From: Mesorhizobium sp.
GTDB lineage: Bacteria; Pseudomonadota; Alphaproteobacteria; Rhizobiales; Rhizobiaceae
Length of the DNA: 64,000 nt
Assembly: GCA_022833215.1 (NCBI GenBank)
Contig: JAIPUZ010000061.1
Span: 37,927-101,926, forward strand
Direction of reading: 5' to 3'
In this document: positions 52,926 to 61,470 of the stretch, one piece after another
Position numbering within the stretch: the first letter of the stretch is position 1
Layout: the number at the start of each line of letters is the position of its first letter
Program-made: the position numbers and the translations under genes
The notes under the pieces: model-generated
The model's input: the letters and a program-made list of their open reading frames with translations, nothing else
The model's database searches: none
Told to the model about the DNA's origin: nothing

Positions 52926-53705
52926 ATGAGCGAGGAGACTTCACGTCGCCATCAGTTTGCTCAGGAAATCGCGAGGGAAGCGGGAGCAATAGCACGCCGG
53001 TACTTTCGCTCGGGCGATGGCTTGCGCGTCACCGAAAAAGGAGCGCACGATCTGGTGACGCAAGCGGATCTGGAGATAGACCGCTTGCTGATAAAGCGCC
53101 TGACCACCATGTTTCCCGAAGATGGTATTCTGACCGAAGAGTCGGGCGGCATTGCCGCACAGCGTCTCTGGGTGATCGACCCAATCGACGGGACACAGAA
53201 TTTTGCGCGCGGCATAGCCCATTTCGCGATCTCGATTGCCTTTCACGCCGATGGGGAAACTCAATGCGGTGTCATTTACGACCCTGTCTCGGAAGAAATG
53301 TTTACGGCGCAACGGGGATTGGGCGCCTTCCTCAATGGCAATCGTCTTCATGTTCGCAATCCGGCGAGTCCGAACCAGGCAATCGTCGATGCAGGCTATT
53401 CGCTCAACCGGCCGGTCAGCGATTATGCCGAACTGGTGAACCGCCTTCTGTGCGCTGGTTACGGTTTTTTACAAGGCGGTTCGGCAGCTATCGGTCTGGC
53501 ACAGGTGGCCTGCGGCCGGACAGATGCTTATTGCGAGCTGTTCCTGAACAGTTGGGACGTGCTTGCCGGCCTTCTCCTGATAGAAGAAGCTGGCGGGTGG
53601 GTCAGCGATTTCACCGCGAATGGTGGCCTGTACCACGGCAATGCTGTTCTGGCTTGCGCGCCACCACTTCGCGATCAACTCTCCCAGCTTTCACGAATAT
53701 TTTGA
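52926..53705 (+). CDS. Inositol monophosphatase-family phosphatase
   Basis: This 259-residue Mg2+-dependent phosphatase has ILTEESGG (metal Glu) near residue 70, WVIDPIDGTQNFARGIAHFAIS (metal/phosphate motif) and WDVLAGLLLIEEAGGWVSD near the C-terminus. The family includes inositol, fructose-1,6-bis- and histidinol phosphatases. It is the last gene of the plus-strand half of the pentose locus. Its role there is unclear; it may recycle a phosphorylated by-product. Confidence 0.92.
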   Translation: MSEETSRRHQFAQEIAREAGAIARRYFRSGDGLRVTEKGAHDLVTQADLEIDRLLIKRLTTMFPEDGILTEESGGIAAQRLWVIDPIDGTQNFARGIAHFAISIAFHADGETQCGVIYDPVSEEMFTAQRGLGAFLNGNRLHVRNPASPNQAIVDAGYSLNRPVSDYAELVNRLLCAGYGFLQGGSAAIGLAQVACGRTDAYCELFLNSWDVLAGLLLIEEAGGWVSDFTANGGLYHGNAVLACAPPLRDQLSQLSRIF

Positions 53706-53893
53706 TGCGGGAGAACGGGGATGTTCGGTAAGGCAAGAATCCCCAGCAACCCTATGGCCCAGACCAGATAAGTGTCCACGGTTCTGAGAAGCCATGCCCT
53801 GCGAATTCATCTGCAAGGCATGGACCTCATAGCGCGGACGGTTCGCTGTAAAGCCGCTCCGGCAGTGCCGGGAGGCAAACGGCGGGGATGGCC

Positions 53894-54565
53894 TCAGCGG
53901 GCGGTGCCTACGGGCTGGATGTAGGTCACGATCGAGCCTTCCGGCAGTTCGAGCGCTTTTGCAATGGCCTCCCGGTTGGCCGCGCCGCCGATCAGGCAGG
54001 TGCCGAGTCCTTCGGCAACGCAGGCGAGATAGACATTCTGGGCGCAGATTGCCGCATTGACGTGCGCACCGACGGCAAGAGCCTGTTCGTCCGCGCCCTC
54101 GGCGGCCTTGCGCAGCGCCTCACCGTCGGAAACGAAGATCAGCAGAGCCGGTGCGCGCGAGACGAAAGCGCTGTCGCTCGATTCGGCCCGGATATCGGTA
54201 TCGCCAATCTTCTCCAGCGTATTTGTTTCATGTGCGTGGCGAAACAGGCCCTCGGCGGTGGCGACATAGATGATCGTATCGTTCGCGGAACGCCAGGAGG
54301 GCGAGGTGCGGCCGCCGCTGTCGGGGCGGTTGATGCCGTTGGCGGCCCACAAAAGCCGAAGCAGCGCGTCCTCTGCGACCGGGGTCGGCGCGAAACGCCG
54401 CGACGACTGGCGGCCTTCCAGCGCGGCCTTGAGGGTGATATCGCCGATGGCGGCGGCAGCGGGCGTTGCGGTGGCCAGTGCGATGGGGGCCAGTGCGATG
54501 GGAGCCAGTGCGACCGGAGCGGATGCGGACGCGGCGAGGAACAGGCGGCGGTTGAAGTCAGTCAT
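53894..54565 (-). CDS. Nitroreductase-family protein with Tat-type signal peptide
   Basis: This 223-residue FMN-type protein starts MTDFNRRLFLAASASAPVAL, a twin-arginine-like signal, followed by a repetitive Ala/Pro/Leu core and probable cleavage after ATATPAAAA. LEGRQSSRRFAPTPVAEDAL and ANGINRPDSGGRTSPS are nitroreductase features, as is GLGTCLIGGAANREAIAKAL. A periplasmic nitroreductase is unusual. It lies at the 3' end of the nqr unit, with a CBS protein between. The signal region contains a 15-nt tandem repeat. Confidence 0.87.
   Translation of the reverse strand: MTDFNRRLFLAASASAPVALAPIALAPIALATATPAAAAIGDITLKAALEGRQSSRRFAPTPVAEDALLRLLWAANGINRPDSGGRTSPSWRSANDTIIYVATAEGLFRHAHETNTLEKIGDTDIRAESSDSAFVSRAPALLIFVSDGEALRKAAEGADEQALAVGAHVNAAICAQNVYLACVAEGLGTCLIGGAANREAIAKALELPEGSIVTYIQPVGTAR
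54471..54515. repeat. 15-nt tandem repeat in the nitroreductase signal peptide
   Basis: Three consecutive 15-nt units share GCCAGTGCGA (54471-54485, 54486-54500, 54501-54515), with a fourth degenerate copy after them. Each unit encodes the five residues APIAL or a variant. Repeat number changes would lengthen the signal peptide by five residues without breaking the frame. Confidence 0.85.
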
Positions 54566-54595
54566 CGGGGTCTCTCCTTTGCTGTGCGAGACGGT

Positions 54596-54997
54596 TCAGC
54601 GCCACTGTTTCGACAGGGCGCGCAGGACGTCGGTGCGGCTGATCTGCCCGACCAGCCGGCCGTCGTTCAGGACGGGAAAGCGGCGATAGGCGCTGTCGAC
54701 GAAGCGCTGGGCGGCGGAGACGAGATCGAGCTCCGCCTCAAGCGTTTCCAGTTCGGTTGACATGAGGTCGGAAACCGAGCCGCCCCATTCCTTGTAGTAG
54801 GCGGCGTTGAGAGCGGCTTTCAGGCAATCGCGCTTCGACAGAACGCCGACGAGGTTGCCCTCCTCGTCCAGAACGCATGCGCCCGACACGCCGGTGTCGA
54901 GCAGTATGGTGACCGCGCGGATAATTTCCATGTCGGCGGTCAGGGTAACCAGATCGGTCTGCATGTGATCCGCCACCGTGGCAATGGCCTCGCTCAT
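54596..54997 (-). CDS. Two-CBS-domain protein
   Basis: This 133-residue protein is made almost entirely of a CBS pair (VTLTADMEIIRAVTILLDTG then SGACVLDEEGNLVGVLSKRD; and FVDSAYRRFPVLNDGRLVGQ). Such stand-alone modules bind adenine nucleotides and regulate partner proteins. It overlaps the nqrM stop as ATGA, so it is translationally coupled to the NQR operon and may sense adenylate or NAD status for it. That role is inference. Confidence 0.9.
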   Translation of the reverse strand: MSEAIATVADHMQTDLVTLTADMEIIRAVTILLDTGVSGACVLDEEGNLVGVLSKRDCLKAALNAAYYKEWGGSVSDLMSTELETLEAELDLVSAAQRFVDSAYRRFPVLNDGRLVGQISRTDVLRALSKQWR

Positions 54998-55161
54998 GTG
55001 CGGTCTTCCTCATGGCGTTTGCGCGGGCAGGCATGGCAGGCGTTGCGGCAGGCGAGACCGCCGCACGAGCCCTTCAGTGGCGTTCGCTGGAAAAACAGAC
55101 CGAGGCCAAGACCCAGCATTGCCAGGGTGAAAACGGCGAAGGTCAGGAATGTCGTCTGCAT
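54994..55161 (-). CDS. nqrM: Na+-NQR maturation protein NqrM (small Cys-rich protein)
   Basis: This 55-residue protein has an N-terminal helix (MQTTFLTFAVFTLAMLGLGL) and a Cys-rich tail CGGLACRNACHACPRKR with four cysteines (residues 33, 38, 42, 45). NqrM is required to insert iron into the NqrD/E site. Position directly after apbE and before the ATGA-coupled CBS gene is the normal place for nqrM. It is short and easily missed by gene callers. Confidence 0.9.
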   Translation of the reverse strand: MQTTFLTFAVFTLAMLGLGLGLFFQRTPLKGSCGGLACRNACHACPRKRHEEDRT

Positions 55162-55171
55162 GGTCGTTTCC

Positions 55172-56101
55172 TCAGATCATGTGCGACTTGAAGGCGGTAT
55201 TCATGCTGGCTCGCAGCAAACCGCGGTCACGGATCAGATAAAGTGCGCCGACACCCTGTTCGTCGGCGAAGGCAAGCCCCCTCTCCTCTCCCATCACCAG
55301 AAGAGCGGTCGCCAGCGCGTCGGCGTGCATGGCGCTTTCCGCAATGACGGACACCGACGCGATGTTGTCCGCAACAGGTTTTCCGGTCGCAGGGTCGATG
55401 GTGTGGGAATAGCGGCGACCGCCGATGTCATAGTGGTTGACGGCATCGCCCGAGGTGGCCACCGCGCAAGAGCCGAGACGAATGCGGCTATGCACGCCGC
55501 CCTTGTCAGGGTCGGCTATTCCCACCGGCCAATCGCCCTTCGTTCGGATTTCTCCTCCGATTTCAACAATGAAATCAGATGTTTGAGTTGATACAAGTTC
55601 CGCAAGCCTGTCCACGGCGAAGCCTTTGGCGATGCCGCAGAGGTCGAGCGTCACGCTGCCTTGCCGCAACAGGTGACCATCTGCGCAGGCGATCTGTCTC
55701 CAGTCCCCTGCCCTCCCCCGGATCGGGCCGAAACCATAACGCGCGACCGCAGGGCCGACGGTCGGGTCGAAGGCTCCGTCCGAGATGCGCGCCATGTCGA
55801 GTGCAGCTTGCGCAACCTCGGCGAAGTCACCGGATACCCTCACCCGGGGCGCGGTCATGTTGAAGCGGGTGAGTGCGCTGTCGGGGCGAAACGGGCTCAT
55901 CTGCGCATCGATTTCGTCAAGGAGTGCGCCTATCCGCGGTGCGAGCGCCTCGGGAGCGGCCAGATCGCGCGCAACGACATGCCATGTCGTGCCAAAAGCC
56001 CGTCCGGAAAGGCGGACGCGACCCGCGGCGAACGCTTTCATCGGACCGAGACCGGCAATTGCCGCAAGGCCGAAAAGGGCGCTGCGCCTGGTGATGCGCA
56101 T
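55172..56101 (-). CDS. apbE: FAD:protein FMN transferase
   Basis: This 309-residue flavin transferase attaches FMN to Thr of NqrC (and normally NqrB) in the periplasm. MRITRRSALFGLAAIAGLGP at the N-terminus is a twin-arginine-type signal. FGTTWHVVARDL, LDLCGIAKGFAVDRLAEL and the metal-binding VIAESAMHADALATALLVMG are ApbE motifs. ATG 56101 lies 4 nt after the nqrF stop. Its presence shows that covalent FMN attachment still occurs in this complex. Confidence 0.94.
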   Translation of the reverse strand: MRITRRSALFGLAAIAGLGPMKAFAAGRVRLSGRAFGTTWHVVARDLAAPEALAPRIGALLDEIDAQMSPFRPDSALTRFNMTAPRVRVSGDFAEVAQAALDMARISDGAFDPTVGPAVARYGFGPIRGRAGDWRQIACADGHLLRQGSVTLDLCGIAKGFAVDRLAELVSTQTSDFIVEIGGEIRTKGDWPVGIADPDKGGVHSRIRLGSCAVATSGDAVNHYDIGGRRYSHTIDPATGKPVADNIASVSVIAESAMHADALATALLVMGEERGLAFADEQGVGALYLIRDRGLLRASMNTAFKSHMI

Positions 56102-56105
56102 GGGA

Positions 56106-57326
56106 CTAGATTCCGAAATCGTCATTGTGGATGTCCTCCGGATCGACGCCGCAATCGTCGAGCATCGCATAGACCGCCTGGATCATGAGGGGCGGACCGC
56201 ACAGGTAATATTCGCAGTTCTCCGGCTCGGGATGGTCACGGAGATAGTTGCGGAACGCCACATCATGGATGAAGCCGGCAGCACCTTGCCAGTCGTCTCC
56301 CCTGGCTGGCTGCGAAAGTGCAGGAACCCAGCGGAAATTCGGGTGGCGGGCCGCTAACTCCTCGAACTCCTGCGCGTAGAACAGTTCCGCTCTGGCGCGC
56401 GCGCCATACCAGAAGCTCATCTTGCGGCTGGTCCCGACCTGCCCGAGTTGTTCATGGATCATCGCCCGCAGCGGCGCCATGCCGACACCGCCACCGATGA
56501 AGATCATCTCCTTGTCCGTATCCTGCACCCTGAACTCGCCATAGGGCCCCGCAACGCCGACCTCTTCGCCGGGCATGAGCCCGAACAGCCATGATGAAAC
56601 GATCCCGGGCGGCGCATCCGGGTTTCCGGGCGGCGGAGTGGCAAGCCGGATATTCAGCACAATGTTGCCCTTGTCCTGCGGACGGCTGGCCACTGAATAG
56701 GCACGCGATACAGGTTCCGGACCTGCGGCGACGAGGTCGAGAATGCCGAGCCGCTGCCACTCGGCGCGGAAGGTCTCGGGCTGGACGATGTCACGATAGG
56801 CGCGCCGGTAGGCCGGAGCGGTCACCTGAATGAAATTGCCGGCGCGGAAATTGAAATCCGCTCCTTCGGGCAGAGCCAGCACGATCTCGCGAATGAGTGG
56901 CGTCACGCTGCGGGTCGAGGCGACGGTGCAGGAATAGCTGGCGGAACCCAGCACATCTGCGGGCACGCTCAGTTTCATGTCGCCGCGCACCGTAACCTGA
57001 CAGGCCAGCCGCACGCCGGCACGGAGGTCGGCTGCGGAAAGGCGGGCGGCTTCGGTGGCGAGAGGCCCCTGGGTGCCCGTTACATCGGAGACGCGACACA
57101 ACCCGCAGGTGCCCTGCCCCGCACAGCCGGAAGGCACCGGGACGCCGGCTGCATTGAGAACGTCCAGCAACTTCTCGTTGCTGAGCCCTTCGATCCTGCG
57201 ATGTCCGTTAATCGTAAGGCTGACAGGCCAGGATGGCAGAAGCCTTGCCCGCACGCTTTGCAGCAGAACGGCGAGAAGGACGGTCAGGCCGGTGAGGAAG
57301 AGAAAGGCGACGGCGATCTCGGTCAT
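56106..57326 (-). CDS. nqrF: Na+-translocating NADH:quinone oxidoreductase subunit F
   Basis: This 406-residue NADH-oxidising subunit has an N-terminal membrane helix, a [2Fe-2S] domain with Cys68, Cys74, Cys77 and Cys109 in the spacing of other NqrF proteins, an FAD domain ([13 protein letters not shown]) and an NADH domain ([15 protein letters not shown]). ATG 57326 overlaps nqrE as ATGA. The full length matches the family (about 407). Confidence 0.95.
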   Translation of the reverse strand: MTEIAVAFLFLTGLTVLLAVLLQSVRARLLPSWPVSLTINGHRRIEGLSNEKLLDVLNAAGVPVPSGCAGQGTCGLCRVSDVTGTQGPLATEAARLSAADLRAGVRLACQVTVRGDMKLSVPADVLGSASYSCTVASTRSVTPLIREIVLALPEGADFNFRAGNFIQVTAPAYRRAYRDIVQPETFRAEWQRLGILDLVAAGPEPVSRAYSVASRPQDKGNIVLNIRLATPPPGNPDAPPGIVSSWLFGLMPGEEVGVAGPYGEFRVQDTDKEMIFIGGGVGMAPLRAMIHEQLGQVGTSRKMSFWYGARARAELFYAQEFEELAARHPNFRWVPALSQPARGDDWQGAAGFIHDVAFRNYLRDHPEPENCEYYLCGPPLMIQAVYAMLDDCGVDPEDIHNDDFGI

Positions 57327-57925
57327 GGCAGGCTCACCCCCGCGAAGGCGGAAAAGCCCATGGACATGATGCCGGCGACGATGAAGGCTGCGCCAAGCCC
57401 TTCGAGGCCTTCGGGAATATCCGCGTAGCGAAGCCGCTCGCGGATGGCGGCGAAGGCCGTGATTGCCAGCGCCCATCCGATGCCGGTGCCGAGGCCGTAG
57501 ACCGCGCTTTGCGCGAGATCATAGTCGCGTTCGACCATGAACAGGCTGCCGCCGATGATCGCGCAGTTGATCGCCAGCAATGGCAGATAGATGCCCATGG
57601 CGACATGCAGCGCCGGCGCATAGCGCTCCAGCACCATTTCAAGCACCTGCACCAGCGCCGCGACGATGCCGAGGAAGGTGATGAGACGCAGGAAATTGAG
57701 GTCTACGTCGCCGAGCCCGGCCCATGCCAGCGCCCCCGGACCAAGAACATGGGCATAAAGGAGATGGTTCATCGGCACGCTGATGCCCTGCACGACGATC
57801 AGCGAGATGCCGACGCCGATGGCGGTCTTCACCTGCCGCGAGACGGCGAGGAAGGTGCACATGCCGAGGAAGAAGGACAATGCGAGATTTTCCTCGAATA
57901 TCGAGCGCTGAAAGAGGTCCATCAT
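57323..57925 (-). CDS. nqrE: Na+-NQR subunit E
   Basis: This 200-residue integral membrane subunit has about six helices. Cys23 ([10 protein letters not shown]) and Cys121 ([13 protein letters not shown]) are the conserved ligands that, with two of NqrD, hold the intramembrane iron centre. It starts with two Met codons and overlaps nqrD as ATGA. Confidence 0.95.
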   Translation of the reverse strand: MMDLFQRSIFEENLALSFFLGMCTFLAVSRQVKTAIGVGISLIVVQGISVPMNHLLYAHVLGPGALAWAGLGDVDLNFLRLITFLGIVAALVQVLEMVLERYAPALHVAMGIYLPLLAINCAIIGGSLFMVERDYDLAQSAVYGLGTGIGWALAITAFAAIRERLRYADIPEGLEGLGAAFIVAGIMSMGFSAFAGVSLP

Positions 57926-58575
57926 GGCCGCGCCTCCGGCCTGCTCTCGCGCAGCGCGAACTCACGCGCCTCGACGAGGCGAGGCCGCCATGCACGAAGC
58001 GCCCAGATCAGAAGGCCGAGAATGATGAAGGCCGACGGAGCGAGGAGCATGAGACGCAGCGGCACAAACCATCCGCCATCGGCCTGCGTGATGAGCACCT
58101 GCATGCCGAACAGCGAACCTGCCCCGAACAGTTCGCGGATCGCGGCCACGGTCATCAGCACGAGGCTGTAGCCGAACCCGTTGCCCATGGCGTCGAGCAT
58201 GGCGGGAACGGGAGGGTTATGCATGGCGTAGGCTTCGGTGCGGCCAAGGACGATGCAGTTTGTGGCGATCAGCGAAACGAAGACCGTCAGCCGCTGGCTC
58301 ATTTCGAAGGCGAAAGCCTGCAACATCTGGTCGGCCACGATCACCAGCGTCGCGATGATGGTGAGTTGCAGGATGATGCGGACCTGGTTCGGAATATGGG
58401 CGCGGATCGCCGAAATGATCCCGGCGGCCAGCGTCACCACGACCGTCAGCGCCACCGACATGGTGAGCGCCGTCGACATGGAGGTGGTGACCGCAAGCGC
58501 CGAACAGATGCCGAGGATGTGGACGGCAACGGGGTTCTTGTCGATCAGCGGATCGGAAAGCTGTTTCAGGGCCAT
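57922..58575 (-). CDS. nqrD: Na+-NQR subunit D
   Basis: This 217-residue membrane subunit is homologous to NqrE. Cys24 in [11 protein letters not shown] and Cys107 in [13 protein letters not shown] are the conserved iron ligands. It overlaps nqrC by 10 nt. It fits NqrD rather than RnfE by the neighbouring nqrA, nqrF and nqrM. Confidence 0.94.
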   Translation of the reverse strand: MALKQLSDPLIDKNPVAVHILGICSALAVTTSMSTALTMSVALTVVVTLAAGIISAIRAHIPNQVRIILQLTIIATLVIVADQMLQAFAFEMSQRLTVFVSLIATNCIVLGRTEAYAMHNPPVPAMLDAMGNGFGYSLVLMTVAAIRELFGAGSLFGMQVLITQADGGWFVPLRLMLLAPSAFIILGLLIWALRAWRPRLVEAREFALRESRPEARP

Positions 58576-59351
58576 GCCGTACCTTCCCGCAGATTTTCGA
58601 TGAATGGACCGAAGCCGTGCTCGCCCAGCCAGAAGTGCACCATGTCCACGGTGCCGTAGGTGGTGACTGAAGCGCCCGAGATCATCTCGACCTCGTACGG
58701 GCCGGAAGCGCCAGCCGAGGCGTCGATCATGATTGACCCCTCCTCCGCGATCTTCTTGCCGGCCCAGCCACGTGAAAATTCAGCTTCGGCGACACGGGAG
58801 CCGAGACCCGGCGTTTCGCCCTGCTCGTAGACAGTGAAGGCTGCGACCGTATTGAGGTCGCCTTCAAGCGCCAGATAGGCGCGAATGGTGGACTGGTAAC
58901 CTGCACCCCGGACGGGCAGGACCAGAAGTTTCACTTCGCCCTTGTCGCGCACCATCCACACCAGCGCTTCGTTTTCCCGCCTCGATATGGCGGCAAGATC
59001 GGTCGCCGGCGAGAGAGCGATGCTGCGGTCGGGATCGGCGGCGGCTGCATTCTGATCGAATGTGGCTGCATCCGTATCCGAGATCCTGCCGGCGTCGAGA
59101 TCGACGACGAATGTTTCGATACCGCCTCCGTCCAGCAACTCGGCGATCCCCGGTACGCCTTCAAGCATGGCGCTCATCTGGCCGGCGCGCGCCGCGAGAC
59201 GATTGTCCTCGATCTTCGGGCGAAGTGCCACTGCCGTGACCGACACGATCAGCGCGCAGCAGGCTGCAACGACGGCTGCCATGCCGATGGATTTCACCGG
59301 GTCGCTGTTTGGACGCTCCAGAAGACGGCGGATCGGGTTCTTTCTAGACAT
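58566..59351 (-). CDS. nqrC: Na+-NQR subunit C
   Basis: This 261-residue subunit has an N-terminal membrane helix and a periplasmic FMN-binding domain. MISGASVTTYGTVDMVHFWL near residues 222-241 contains the S-G-A-x-x-T motif with the Thr (about residue 229) that receives FMN from ApbE. ATG 59351 overlaps nqrB by 8 nt. Confidence 0.94.
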   Translation of the reverse strand: MSRKNPIRRLLERPNSDPVKSIGMAAVVAACCALIVSVTAVALRPKIEDNRLAARAGQMSAMLEGVPGIAELLDGGGIETFVVDLDAGRISDTDAATFDQNAAAADPDRSIALSPATDLAAISRRENEALVWMVRDKGEVKLLVLPVRGAGYQSTIRAYLALEGDLNTVAAFTVYEQGETPGLGSRVAEAEFSRGWAGKKIAEEGSIMIDASAGASGPYEVEMISGASVTTYGTVDMVHFWLGEHGFGPFIENLREGTAWP

Positions 59352-60126
59352 GGCGTAGCCTCCGGGCACGACGCCGCATCAACCGGGTATGGACGGAAGC
59401 AACCATATGGTCGAGCAAGGGGGCGAAGATCGATGCCAGCAGGGTTGCAAAGACAAGGGCGCCGAAAGCTGGTCCTCCGGTGCTGAAAAGGGCTGTAAGC
59501 ACTCCGGCAAGAAGACCGTAGAGAATCCGGCCCGCGGTGGTGGAGCCTGAGGTAACAGGATCGGCAGTCAGGAAAAGCAGTGCAAGGAGCATTGTCCCGC
59601 TCTGGAAAAACGCGGCAGGAAGCTCCGGCGAAATCAGGGATGCGAGCACGGCGACGGCGATTGCGAAGGCGATGAGCACCGACAGACGCGCCTGCCCGGC
59701 GCCGACAAGCAAGACAAGAGCAGGCAGAACGGCAACTATCGGCAGGCTTGCGCCTTCGCGCCATGGCTGGTCCGCGAACGAGAAGGCGAGGAAGGCGAGC
59801 GTCAGGACGACTGGCTGCACGAAATTGCGCCCTCGCCCGCCGAATACGGCCTCGCCCAGCACAAAGCCGAAGCTGATGCCGATCGCCAGTTGCCAGAACG
59901 GTGCGGAGGCCGGAACGTAAATTGCGACCAGTGCGGCCGCGACGAGGCCGTGAGCGGTAACCCCCTGCCCGCGCATGAGGGCAAAAGCGGATTGCCATCC
60001 GATAACCAGAACGGCGCAAAAAAGCAGGCGCGCTGCAAACCATGAATCCTGCGAGGCCAGCATAAGCGCCGGAGCCAGGAGGCTGGCCAACCCCGGCAGG
60101 TTATCGCGAACGAATCCGTGCCTCAT
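59344..60126 (-). CDS. nqrB: Na+-NQR subunit B, shortened form lacking the FMN-site region
   Basis: This 260-residue membrane protein aligns with NqrB in two blocks: GISFGFVLGEAVFGGRGRNF at about residues 83-102, and the C-terminal FLTADPVTSGSTTAGRILYG at about residues 184-203 followed by APLLDHMVAS. Typical NqrB is about 410 residues. The N-terminal arm and the central region that carries the SGAT motif and its FMN-bearing Thr are absent. All other subunits look intact. Overlaps with nqrA and nqrC are preserved and no frameshift is visible, so it looks like a stable variant. Confidence 0.86.
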   Translation of the reverse strand: MRHGFVRDNLPGLASLLAPALMLASQDSWFAARLLFCAVLVIGWQSAFALMRGQGVTAHGLVAAALVAIYVPASAPFWQLAIGISFGFVLGEAVFGGRGRNFVQPVVLTLAFLAFSFADQPWREGASLPIVAVLPALVLLVGAGQARLSVLIAFAIAVAVLASLISPELPAAFFQSGTMLLALLFLTADPVTSGSTTAGRILYGLLAGVLTALFSTGGPAFGALVFATLLASIFAPLLDHMVASVHTRLMRRRARRLRHV

Positions 60127-61349
60127 GCTATGGTCTCCAACTCGTCGAGGGTCTGGCGCAGCAGGACTGTGTAATCCACCCCGTTTCTGTCGCGACCGCC
60201 AAGGCGGTGGTTCAGGGCGGCAATGTCTTCTTCGACAAGACCCAGCACGCCAAGATCGCGCGCAGTTTCGGCATCCCCGGCAGCCAAAGCACGCAGGAGC
60301 GGTATTGGCAGGATTCCCGACGGGCTTGCGGTTTCGTCCCAGAAGTTGGGGATCAGTGCCGGGCGCCGGGATTTGATCATCCTGTTCAGACCGTGGGTAT
60401 GGGCGGGCTTCTCATGATGGAAAAGTGCCGTGATCTGACGAATACCGGGTGTGAGGAACGGTGTGGCCACCCCGGTTTCGACGCTGCCTGCCAGAAGCCG
60501 AAGGGGCGCATCGGCCAGTCTGTCGGCCGCGATATGGTGGAGCCGGGCGCCCGGGGTTGCGGCAACAAGGCCGGGGCGTGTGGCCGCGGGGCCTGACACA
60601 GAGACGATGCGCTGCCCCCAGATGCGGCTGGTCTCCAGAAGATAACCAAGCGCGATGACTTCCTGCCATCCGATCTGCCATACCATGCCCCCATGCGCTA
60701 CCGGGTGCAGTGTATGGATGTGGTCGCCTGGCAGTCCGCCCGAAAACGCCCTTGTTGTAATGCCGGGCACATCCGGCGCGGGTAGCCCTTCTGCATGGCA
60801 AAGACAGGTTCGCCCGGCACCCAGAACGGGGAGCGCGCGAAGGCCGCGCCGGAATGCGTCTTCATAGGAAGCGATGACCGGACCGGGATCCGGCGCACCG
60901 TCGAATGCCTCGGTGGCGGTAACGAAAAGCGCTTCGGGGACATCGGCCGGATCGGCAACCTTGCCAAAGGGCCGCGCCTTTATCGACGCCCACAGACCGG
61001 CCTTGACCATCAGGTCGATCAACCCATCGCGGGTGTCGCTCGTGGAGAGGTCGAAGCTGATTGCGTTCTCGCCCTCGGGAGTGATTTCGAGCGCGGCGAT
61101 GCTCCTGCGCGGACCCGGATCGAGCCGGGAGACAATGCCTGCCGCCGGCGAGACAGCCGAGATCCAGGGACGCTTCCGGTCATGGAAGAGAATGCTTCCT
61201 GCGGCGACCTTCTGTCCTTCCTTGACGGTCACGACAGGTCTGAAGGAGGGGATTTCGGCTCCGAAGAAGCTGAGCGGACCCTTGGGGCTCGCCGTTTCCA
61301 CTGGGCCTGAAATCAGCGAAAGGCCTCCTGGCCATTTCGGGAATCGCAT
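60123..61349 (-). CDS. nqrA: Na+-NQR subunit A
   Basis: This 408-residue peripheral cytoplasmic subunit lacks helices. The N-terminal FPKWPGGLSL then a barrel-sandwich-like region (VTVKEGQKVAAGSILFHDRK), the central GDHIHTLHPV and the C-terminal LGVLGLVEEDIAALNHRL are NqrA features. It is somewhat shorter than usual (about 446). It is the first gene of the operon, with an FNR-type promoter about 65-115 nt upstream. Confidence 0.91.
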   Translation of the reverse strand: MRFPKWPGGLSLISGPVETASPKGPLSFFGAEIPSFRPVVTVKEGQKVAAGSILFHDRKRPWISAVSPAAGIVSRLDPGPRRSIAALEITPEGENAISFDLSTSDTRDGLIDLMVKAGLWASIKARPFGKVADPADVPEALFVTATEAFDGAPDPGPVIASYEDAFRRGLRALPVLGAGRTCLCHAEGLPAPDVPGITTRAFSGGLPGDHIHTLHPVAHGGMVWQIGWQEVIALGYLLETSRIWGQRIVSVSGPAATRPGLVAATPGARLHHIAADRLADAPLRLLAGSVETGVATPFLTPGIRQITALFHHEKPAHTHGLNRMIKSRRPALIPNFWDETASPSGILPIPLLRALAAGDAETARDLGVLGLVEEDIAALNHRLGGRDRNGVDYTVLLRQTLDELETIA

Positions 61350-61414
61350 CCCACCCCCATTTCTTCCGGTGTCGAGGCAATGTTCTGGATGGGCGACGCC
61401 CTGGGCGACGCGCT

Positions 61415-61463
61415 GTGGAAATAAATAGTGCGATGTCGGTCAACGCGCGTTGATCTGCGTCAA
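61415..61463 (-). promoter_or_regulatory. FNR/FixK-type promoter of the nqr operon
   Basis: On the minus strand TTGACGCAGATCAA (61450-61463) matches TTGA-N6-TCAA. A -10-like TATTTA (61422-61427) predicts a start at 61415, which places the box centre exactly at -41.5, the class II position for FNR/FixK activators. The leader to nqrA would be 65 nt. Confidence 0.6.
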
Positions 61464-61470
61464 TCGGCAT

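Noticed and set aside
53706-53893. Possible riboswitch or structured RNA between the convergent phosphatase and nitroreductase genes
   Set aside because: I found no conserved riboswitch core, and neither gene reads away from it as a leader. The spacer is only 188 nt and holds nothing I can name.
54994-61349. RNF (nitrogen-fixation type) complex instead of NQR
   Set aside because: nqrA and nqrF are present, nqrM is present, and there is no RnfB or RnfC ferredoxin-type subunit, so NQR fits.
61440-61453. TCAACGCGCGTTGA palindrome as a third parS site
   Set aside because: It lacks the GTT/AAC ends and the GC-centred spacing of the repABC parS consensus. It overlaps the FNR box and may simply be part of that promoter.
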